Positions 1 to 4,659 of a DNA stretch of 7,374 bases are shown piece by piece. Below the pieces are notes generated by a model. That model saw only the letters and a list, made by a program, of their open reading frames with translations. It made no database searches and was not told the DNA's origin. Where the stretch lies: positions 1 to 7,374 of the forward strand of contig CAMMGP010000053.1 of NCBI GenBank assembly GCA_946496415.1. The letters are read 5' to 3'. The translations under genes and the position numbers were made by a program. The stretch's first letter is position 1, and each line of letters begins with the position of its first letter. Source of the DNA: an uncultured Clostridia bacterium. GTDB taxonomy: Bacteria > Bacillota > Clostridia > Christensenellales > Aristaeellaceae.

Positions 1-2
1 GC

Positions 3-551
3 TGCGCCAAGTTGCGCGGCTCGGGCGAGGACGCCGCCGTGGGCAAGATCGAGACCCTCATGGAGCAGGCGGGCGTCTCTCCGGAGAACCGCCGCTCGGC
101 GCGCGCCGCCAACGCTCTGGAGGCAGCCACTGGCAAGCCTGCCGCCGCCATGGAGCTTTCCGACGGCAGCGTGGTCACCGGCAAGACCAAGGATCTGCTC
201 GGCTGCGCCAGCGCCATGCTGCTCAACGCGCTAAAGACGCTGGCCGGCATCCCCGACGAGGTGAAGTTGATCGCTGAGCGCGTCATCGAGCCCATCCAGC
301 GGCTGAAGGTGACGTCCCTGCACAACCGCAACCCGCGATTGCACACCGACGAGGTGCTCATTGCCCTCGCCATCTGCGCGGTGGACGACGAATTCGCCGC
401 CCGGGCCATCGCCCAACTGCCGAGGCTCAAGGGGTTGGAGGCGCATGCCAGCGTGCTGCTCTCGCCCGTGGACGAGGACACGTTCCGCCGCCTCGGGGTG
501 AACCTCACCTGTCAACCCAAGCACGAAACGCAGCGGCTGTTCTACCGCTGA
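3..551 (+). CDS. UPF0371 (DUF1846) family protein, C-terminal part, 5' truncated
   Basis: The frame is open from the left edge (first whole codon at position 3), so this is the last 182 residues of a longer gene. I recognise the C-terminal region of the UPF0371/DUF1846 family by its run of family-typical motifs: SDGSVVTGKTKDLLG, then LLNALKTLAGIPDEV, then VIEPIQRLKV, NPRLHTDEVLIALAICA, and finally FRRLGVNLTCQPKHET near the end. Family members are usually about 500 residues, so roughly 310-320 residues lie outside the window. The TTG at position 12 should not be taken as the start, because the homologous frame continues upstream of it. The biochemical function of the family is not established, and I do not assign one. 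The gene ends at TGA 549-551, followed at once by a terminator, so it is probably the last gene of its transcript. Family assignment is from memory of conserved motifs and is confident; no function is claimed. Confidence 0.9.
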   Translation, partial: CAKLRGSGEDAAVGKIETLMEQAGVSPENRRSARAANALEAATGKPAAAMELSDGSVVTGKTKDLLGCASAMLLNALKTLAGIPDEVKLIAERVIEPIQRLKVTSLHNRNPRLHTDEVLIALAICAVDDEFAARAIAQLPRLKGLEAHASVLLSPVDEDTFRRLGVNLTCQPKHETQRLFYR

Positions 552-556
552 CCGCC

Positions 557-598
557 GCCCCGGACGGCCGACCGCGCGCCGACCGGGGCTTTGCTTTT
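557..598 (+). terminator. Rho-independent terminator after the UPF0371 gene
   Basis: GCCCCGG (557-563) pairs with CCGGGGC (583-589). An A/A mismatch and an inner CGG/CCG step (565-567 with 579-581) continue the stem. The T-rich run TTTGCTTTT (590-598) follows. The hairpin begins 6 bases after the stop codon, and it separates the UPF0371 gene from pepT. Confidence 0.75.
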
Positions 599-636
599 GA
601 AAGCGCCCTGCGCGGGCAAACTTTGCATGATACTTT

Positions 637-646
637 AGGAAGGAAG
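637..646 (+). promoter_or_regulatory. Ribosome binding site of pepT
   Basis: AGGAAGGAAG lies 7 bases before ATG 654. This supports 654 as the start rather than the out-of-frame ATG at 664. I could not find a convincing -35/-10 pair between the upstream terminator and this site. A TTGAAA at 597-602 has no well-spaced -10. Confidence 0.8.
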
Positions 647-653
647 TCTTTGT

Positions 654-1856
654 ATGCACGCTTATGAACGCCTGTTGCGCTATGTCAAATTCGACACCGC
701 CTCCGACGCCTCCAGCCAGAGCTACCCCAGCACGAAAAAACAGCTGGCGCTGGCCAAAGCGCTGGCGGAGGAACTGCTCGGCCTCGGCCTTGATGACGCC
801 CATGTGGACAAGGACGGCTATGTCTACGCCACGCTGCCCGCCAACCGCGAAGGGCAGCCCACCATCGGCCTCATCGCCCACATGGACACCGTGGATATCG
901 TGCCCACCACGGGCGTCTCGCCCGTGCTGCTGCCCTACGAGGGCGGCCCCATCGCGCTGCAAAACGGCGATGTGCTCACGCCGGAGCAGTACCCCGGTCT
1001 GGAAACGCGCAAGGGCAAGACGCTGATCGTCACCGACGGCAACACGCTTTTGGGCGCGGACGACAAGGCCGGCATCGCCGAGATCATCACCGCGCTGGAA
1101 ACGCTCGTTGCGGATCCATCCATTCCCCATGGAACGATCAAGGTGGCCTTCACGCCGGACGAGGAGATCGGCCGCGGCGCGGACAGGTTCGACGTGCAGG
1201 GCTTTGGCGCCGACTTTGCCTATACCGTGGACGGCGGCGACGTGGGCGGCATCGAATATGAAAACTTCAACGCCGCTTCCGCCATTTATACCATCCACGG
1301 CGTCAGCGTTCATCCCGGTTCGGCCAAAGGGCGCATGGTCAACGCCAACCGCCTCGCCTGCGAGTTGAACGCCCTCTTTCCCGAGGAAGAAACGCCTGAA
1401 TGCACCGAGGGTTACGAGGGCTTTTACCACCTCTGCGACCTGCGCGGCAGCGTGGAGGAGTGCCTTTTGCACTTCATCATCCGCGACCATGACCGCGCCC
1501 GTTTCGAGGCGCGCAAGCGCTTTGCCGCCGAAGCCGCCGAAGCGATGAACGCGCGCTATGGCGCGGGCACGGTGGAGGTGAAGATCGTCGATTCCTATTA
1601 CAACATGCGCGAGGTGATGGAAGCGCATATGGACGTCATCCGCCGCGCCGAAGAAGCCTGCCGCGCCGTGGGCGTGGAACCAAAGAGCGCGCCCATCCGC
1701 GGCGGCACGGACGGCTGCCGCCTCTCCTTCATGGGCCTGCCCTGCCCGGACCTGGGCACCGGCGGCCTCAATTACCACAGCCGCCATGAACTGATCGCCA
1801 TCGAGGACATGGATCTGGTTTCGGCCATACTCGTCAAACTGGTCACGGCGCGATAG
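654..1856 (+). CDS. pepT: Peptidase T (tripeptide aminopeptidase, M20B)
   Basis: This cytosolic two-zinc aminopeptidase removes the N-terminal residue from tripeptides and takes part in the last steps of peptide use. At 400 residues it matches the usual family length of about 400-410. The metal-site motifs of the M20 family are all visible: H76 and D78 in IAHMDTVD, the bridging D136 in LLGADDKAG, the catalytic pair E170-E171 in FTPDEEIGRGAD, D193 in YTVDGGDVGG, and H378 in NYHSRHEL near the end. The segment around 206-300, including HGVSVHPGSAKGRMVNA, is the lid/dimerisation domain. NFNAASA and RGGTDGCRLSFMGLPCPDL are also typical of PepT rather than other M20 peptidases. There is no signal peptide. 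A MATE transporter gene begins 14 bases after the stop and is probably co-transcribed. No frameshift or missing catalytic residue is seen. Confidence 0.96.
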   Translation: MHAYERLLRYVKFDTASDASSQSYPSTKKQLALAKALAEELLGLGLDDAHVDKDGYVYATLPANREGQPTIGLIAHMDTVDIVPTTGVSPVLLPYEGGPIALQNGDVLTPEQYPGLETRKGKTLIVTDGNTLLGADDKAGIAEIITALETLVADPSIPHGTIKVAFTPDEEIGRGADRFDVQGFGADFAYTVDGGDVGGIEYENFNAASAIYTIHGVSVHPGSAKGRMVNANRLACELNALFPEEETPECTEGYEGFYHLCDLRGSVEECLLHFIIRDHDRARFEARKRFAAEAAEAMNARYGAGTVEVKIVDSYYNMREVMEAHMDVIRRAEEACRAVGVEPKSAPIRGGTDGCRLSFMGLPCPDLGTGGLNYHSRHELIAIEDMDLVSAILVKLVTAR

Positions 1857-1857
1857 A

Positions 1858-1863
1858 CGGAGG
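1858..1863 (+). promoter_or_regulatory. Ribosome binding site of the MATE gene
   Basis: CGGAGG sits immediately after the pepT stop codon (TAG 1854-1856), 7 bases before ATG 1871. The tight arrangement favours coupled translation of the two genes. Confidence 0.7.
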
Positions 1864-1870
1864 CGGAGCG

Positions 1871-3229
1871 ATGGCAAAGGCAGCGGATAAAGCGTATCTC
1901 TTCGAGCGCATGCCCGTGAAGCGGGCGGTGCTCAAGCAGATCGTGCCCACCATCATCGGGCAGATGATCGTGCTCATCTACAATCTGGCCGATACCTATT
2001 TCGTCGGCCTGCTCAACGAGCCCCGGCAGACGGCGGCGGTCACCGTGGTCGGCCCGGTATTCGTGATGCTCACGGCGGTCTCCAACCTCTTTGCCGTGGG
2101 CGGGGCCAGCGTCATGGCGCACGCGCTGGGGCTGAAGGATGAAAAGCGGGCGCGGCAGGTGTCCAGCCTCGCCTTCTGGGGCGGGCTGATCGCCGCCGTC
2201 GTTTTTTCCGCGCTGTTTTATGTCCTCGCCTCTCCCATTCTCCGCCTCTGCGGGGCGACGGACGAGACTTACGCCCTGGCCTTCGGCTATGCCAAGTGGG
2301 TGGTCATTTGGGGCGGCGCGGGGACAATCCTCAACCTGCTCCTGGGCAACCTCGTGCGCGCCGAGGGCGGTGCGGCGGTGGCGGCGTTCGGCGTGGCGCT
2401 GGGCGGCGTTTGCAACATCATCCTCGACCCAATCTTCGTATTGCCGCAGTTTCTGGACATGGGCGCGGAGGGCGCGGGCGCGGCCACGGCCATCTCCAAT
2501 TTGCTGGCGGCGCTGTTCTTCATCGCCTATATACTGGCAAAGCGCGGGCGGACGGTGGTCAGTCTTTCCCCCTCCTGCCTGCGCGGCGCGGGCAGGCACT
2601 TGAAGAACGTGCTCTCCATCGGCTTTCCCTCCTGCGTGCAGTACGCGCTGACGGTGGTGGCGACGGCGGCGCTTTCCAAGTTCGTCTCCGGCTATGAGAC
2701 GGAGGCGGTGGCGGCGCTGGGCATCGTCAAAAAACTCGACCAGTTGCCCCTGTACTTTTCCATTGGCGTGGCCAACGGCCTTTTGCCGCTGCTGGCCTAC
2801 AACTACTCCTCGGGCGATCAGGAGCGGCGGCACGCGGCCTTCGTCTTTGGCTGCGGCGTGTCGCTGGGCTTCGCGCTTTTGTGCCTCGTGGTCTACGAGA
2901 TCTTCGCGCCGGCGCTCACGGGCCTGTTCATCGCCGACGCGCGCACCATCGAATACAGCGCCGCCTTTTTGCGCACCATGGTGGTGGCCATGCCGATGAT
3001 GTCCGTGTGCTACCCGATGATCGTGCAGTTTCAGGCCATGGGCAAGGTGAAGGAATCGCTTGTCTGTTCCATATTGCGCAAGGGCGTATTGGACATACCG
3101 CTGCTGTTTTTGCTCAACGCCCTCATTCCCCTCTACGGCTGCATGGCCGTGCAGCCCATCGTCGATTCGCTGTCCCTGATCGTGGCGCTGTGGTTTTACA
3201 GAAGGTTGCGGCGCGCGTCCGCTGCATAA
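1871..3229 (+). CDS. MATE-family multidrug/toxin efflux transporter
   Basis: This is an integral membrane antiporter of the multidrug and toxic compound extrusion (MATE) family. Such proteins usually export cationic compounds in exchange for Na+ or H+. At 452 residues it has the normal length, and about 12 hydrophobic segments are visible in two homologous halves. Family signatures include PTIIGQMIVLIYNLADTYFV near residues 26-45 with D41 in TM1, SNLFAVGGASVMAHALG (71-87) followed by the cytoplasmic KDEKRARQ loop, GNLVRAEGG (159-167), NIILDPIFV (182-190), GAGAATAISN (201-210), and in the second half PLYFSIGVANGLLPLLAYNY (293-312). It most resembles the clostridial MepA/NorM-like branch. Substrate and coupling ion cannot be read from the sequence. 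It follows pepT by 14 bases and is closed by a strong terminator. The ATG at 1871 is chosen because a ribosome binding site precedes it at good spacing. Confidence 0.93.
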   Translation: MAKAADKAYLFERMPVKRAVLKQIVPTIIGQMIVLIYNLADTYFVGLLNEPRQTAAVTVVGPVFVMLTAVSNLFAVGGASVMAHALGLKDEKRARQVSSLAFWGGLIAAVVFSALFYVLASPILRLCGATDETYALAFGYAKWVVIWGGAGTILNLLLGNLVRAEGGAAVAAFGVALGGVCNIILDPIFVLPQFLDMGAEGAGAATAISNLLAALFFIAYILAKRGRTVVSLSPSCLRGAGRHLKNVLSIGFPSCVQYALTVVATAALSKFVSGYETEAVAALGIVKKLDQLPLYFSIGVANGLLPLLAYNYSSGDQERRHAAFVFGCGVSLGFALLCLVVYEIFAPALTGLFIADARTIEYSAAFLRTMVVAMPMMSVCYPMIVQFQAMGKVKESLVCSILRKGVLDIPLLFLLNALIPLYGCMAVQPIVDSLSLIVALWFYRRLRRASAA

Positions 3230-3235
3230 ACATTT

Positions 3236-3268
3236 GCCCGAGGCTGCAAATGGCCTCGGGCTGTTTTT
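3236..3268 (+). terminator. Rho-independent terminator of the pepT-MATE unit
   Basis: A perfect 9-bp stem, GCCCGAGGC (3236-3244) with GCCTCGGGC (3253-3261), an 8-base loop, and TGTTTTT (3262-3268). It lies 7 bases after the MATE stop. On the minus strand the same hairpin is followed by a much weaker tract (AAATGTTTAT), so it may terminate the convergent ferritin-like gene only partly. The last T of the run is also the last base of that gene's stop codon. Confidence 0.9.
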
Positions 3269-4530
3269 CAGCGCACGCCGCTGGGCACGGGGGCGGGATT
3301 GCGGCCGACGTTCGTGTTGTCGTGGCGGCGATCCTGCAATTCGCGGACGGGGTTTTTCTCCGTCTCCCAGCGGTAATCCTGTCCATTTTGGGCGATATAG
3401 TGCTCGATGACCATGTGGCTGGGCACGGCGGCGGCGTCTTTGTTGACGATGTCCTGATACCGGAAGAACTCGAAATCCGGCTTGAGGGCGGAAACGTTTT
3501 CCCAGCTTTCGCGCACGGCGGTGTCGCAGACGGTATTTTGCAAAACGCCGCGCACGTAGGCGATGTTCTCCCTGAGCGCCAGGGGCGCGGGGAACTCGGG
3601 GCGCGGGATGACCTCCTGCCAGTCCCTGTGTTCGTATTCATGCAAAAGCTGCGCGGCAAGGTGCAGATGGGCGATCTCCTGTTCAAAGAACTGTTGCCAG
3701 ATCTCGCGGATGGCCGGACAGGTTTCGGTCTGGACGCAGGACCAGTAGAGGTAGCACTCGGTATACTGGTGCATGAGCAATCCCTCCAGCCAACTCTCAC
3801 GCACGTCCATGAGGCTGCCGTACTGGGAGACGTGCTGCTCCTCGACCATGCCGATCTCCTGATAGAGTTTGCGGCCAAGTTCCGTGGGATAGAAGCCGCA
3901 GACGTTCATATAGTAGTTCATCGTCTGCTGTTCCGCGGCGGTGATAATGCCCACGGCCAGCTTCGTCATGGGATCGGCTTCGCGGCCGATGGGCTTTTTG
4001 ATGGAATCGAAGGGGTGGCGGTGGTGGGCGATGGTCGGGCGGCCGGGCATGATCTCCGTGTAGCGGCCGACGATGTCCTCCGCCTTGACGTGAGTTTCCA
4101 TATCCAGCAGGTCGGCATAGCGGTAGAGATGGTCAAAATCCTCCAAAAGCGCGAAATCGAGCGCCTTTTTCACGTGCTCATCGCCTACCATCTGCGCCAG
4201 CGCCGCCGTAAGATCCACGGCCAGTTGCTCATAGCCAATGGTGTGTTCCAACAGCGTCTCGTCGGCGGGCTTTAACATACTGACAAGCTTTTGCTGCTGC
4301 TGTTCGCCGCGGCGGATGCGCGCCAGCTGGCGGCGCAACTCGTTGTCGCCGCAATGGCGGGAAAACTGATGCGAGAACCAGTTGGCCTCGAACTCCGTGC
4401 CGTTCATGAGGATGACGCGCGTGCGCGTGTAGGGGTCGACGCTGTGCTTGTCGTAGGGCTGCACGTACAGGCGCGACCAGTCCAGAAAGGTATCTTCCAG
4501 CTTGCGGGGATTCTCAGCAAAGGGATTCAT
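3268..4530 (-). CDS. Ferritin-like (putative diiron) protein, function unknown
   Basis: The protein has 420 residues, no signal peptide and no membrane segment, and is rich in E, H and aromatic residues. I do not recognise a named family, but the ligand pattern of ferritin-like four-helix bundles is visible. Helical stretches carry E200 (TAAEQQTMNYY), E230xxH233 (MVEEQHVSQYG), E258 (HQYTECYLYW) and E285xxH288 (FEQEIAHLHL). That is a complete E, ExxH, E, ExxH set for a two-iron site. Upstream, E101 (GYEQLAVDL) and D131xxH134 (LLEDFDHLYR) look like a further half-site with the same 30-residue spacing. The last 120 residues lack such motifs. The ATG at 4530 is chosen over upstream in-frame codons because AAAGGAGG ends 7 bases before it. 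The gene is convergent with the MATE gene and divergent from the RCC1-repeat gene. Iron binding, oxidase or storage activity is inference. The ferritin-like fold is likely; the exact role is unknown. Confidence 0.75.
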   Translation of the reverse strand: MNPFAENPRKLEDTFLDWSRLYVQPYDKHSVDPYTRTRVILMNGTEFEANWFSHQFSRHCGDNELRRQLARIRRGEQQQQKLVSMLKPADETLLEHTIGYEQLAVDLTAALAQMVGDEHVKKALDFALLEDFDHLYRYADLLDMETHVKAEDIVGRYTEIMPGRPTIAHHRHPFDSIKKPIGREADPMTKLAVGIITAAEQQTMNYYMNVCGFYPTELGRKLYQEIGMVEEQHVSQYGSLMDVRESWLEGLLMHQYTECYLYWSCVQTETCPAIREIWQQFFEQEIAHLHLAAQLLHEYEHRDWQEVIPRPEFPAPLALRENIAYVRGVLQNTVCDTAVRESWENVSALKPDFEFFRYQDIVNKDAAAVPSHMVIEHYIAQNGQDYRWETEKNPVRELQDRRHDNTNVGRNPAPVPSGVR

Positions 4531-4537
4531 GTGCATT

Positions 4538-4545
4538 CCTCCTTT
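4538..4545 (-). promoter_or_regulatory. Ribosome binding site deciding the start of the ferritin-like gene
   Basis: On the minus strand AAAGGAGG is followed after 7 bases by ATG (4530-4528). The in-frame ATG two codons earlier (4536) is only one base from the GGAGG, and the one at 4572 lies upstream of it. Both are therefore unlikely starts. Confidence 0.85.
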
Positions 4546-4565
4546 CCGACAGTTTTCCCGGTCGA

Positions 4566-4619
4566 ATCGCAAAACATTCCTGGAAAAAATGTGTCCATAC
4601 TTGCAAAATTTGTTGCGAT
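4566..4619. repeat. Spaced inverted repeat in the divergent intergenic region
   Basis: ATCGCAA (4566-4572) and its exact reverse complement TTGCGAT (4613-4619) flank the region between the ferritin-like gene and the RCC1-repeat gene. Extending the arms outward gives about 10 of 13 matching positions. The right arm falls inside the spacer of the + promoter. It could be an operator half-site pair or chance. Confidence 0.3.
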
Positions 4620-4629
4620 ACTGTATGAT
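4601..4629 (+). promoter_or_regulatory. Sigma-A-type promoter of the RCC1-repeat gene
   Basis: TTGCAA (-35, 4601-4606), a 17-base spacer, and TATGAT (-10, 4624-4629) lie just upstream of the gene. Transcription would start near 4636, leaving a short leader with AAGGGAG (4645-4651) 8 bases before ATG 4660. The surrounding sequence is markedly more AT-rich than the coding regions. No equally good promoter was found for the divergent minus-strand gene. Confidence 0.8.
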
Positions 4630-4659
4630 AAAGGCAGTTGGGAAAAGGGAGTGTATTTT

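Noticed and set aside
597..634. TTGAAA (597-602) with CATGAT/GATACT as a possible pepT promoter
   Set aside because: The spacer would be 23 or more bases, and the predicted start would fall at or inside the ribosome binding site. I do not call a promoter here.
231..1877. A 548-codon minus-strand open frame across the UPF0371 end and pepT
   Set aside because: It crosses two real + strand genes and a terminator, has no family resemblance, and shows the composition of an antisense shadow.
1772..2833. A 353-codon minus-strand open frame opposite the MATE gene
   Set aside because: The composition is Arg/His/Gly/Gln-rich and shadow-like. The + strand shows a standard membrane transporter.
2881..4275. 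A 464-codon + strand open frame spanning the MATE 3' end and the ferritin-like gene
   Set aside because: It runs through a strong terminator and over the MATE stop into the antisense of the ferritin-like gene. The latter has ligand motifs and a good ribosome binding site on the minus strand.
4291..4659. Extension of the RCC1-repeat frame upstream of 4660
   Set aside because: The frame is open, but this part overlaps the divergent gene and contains the promoter. The signal peptide and ribosome binding site fix the start at 4660.
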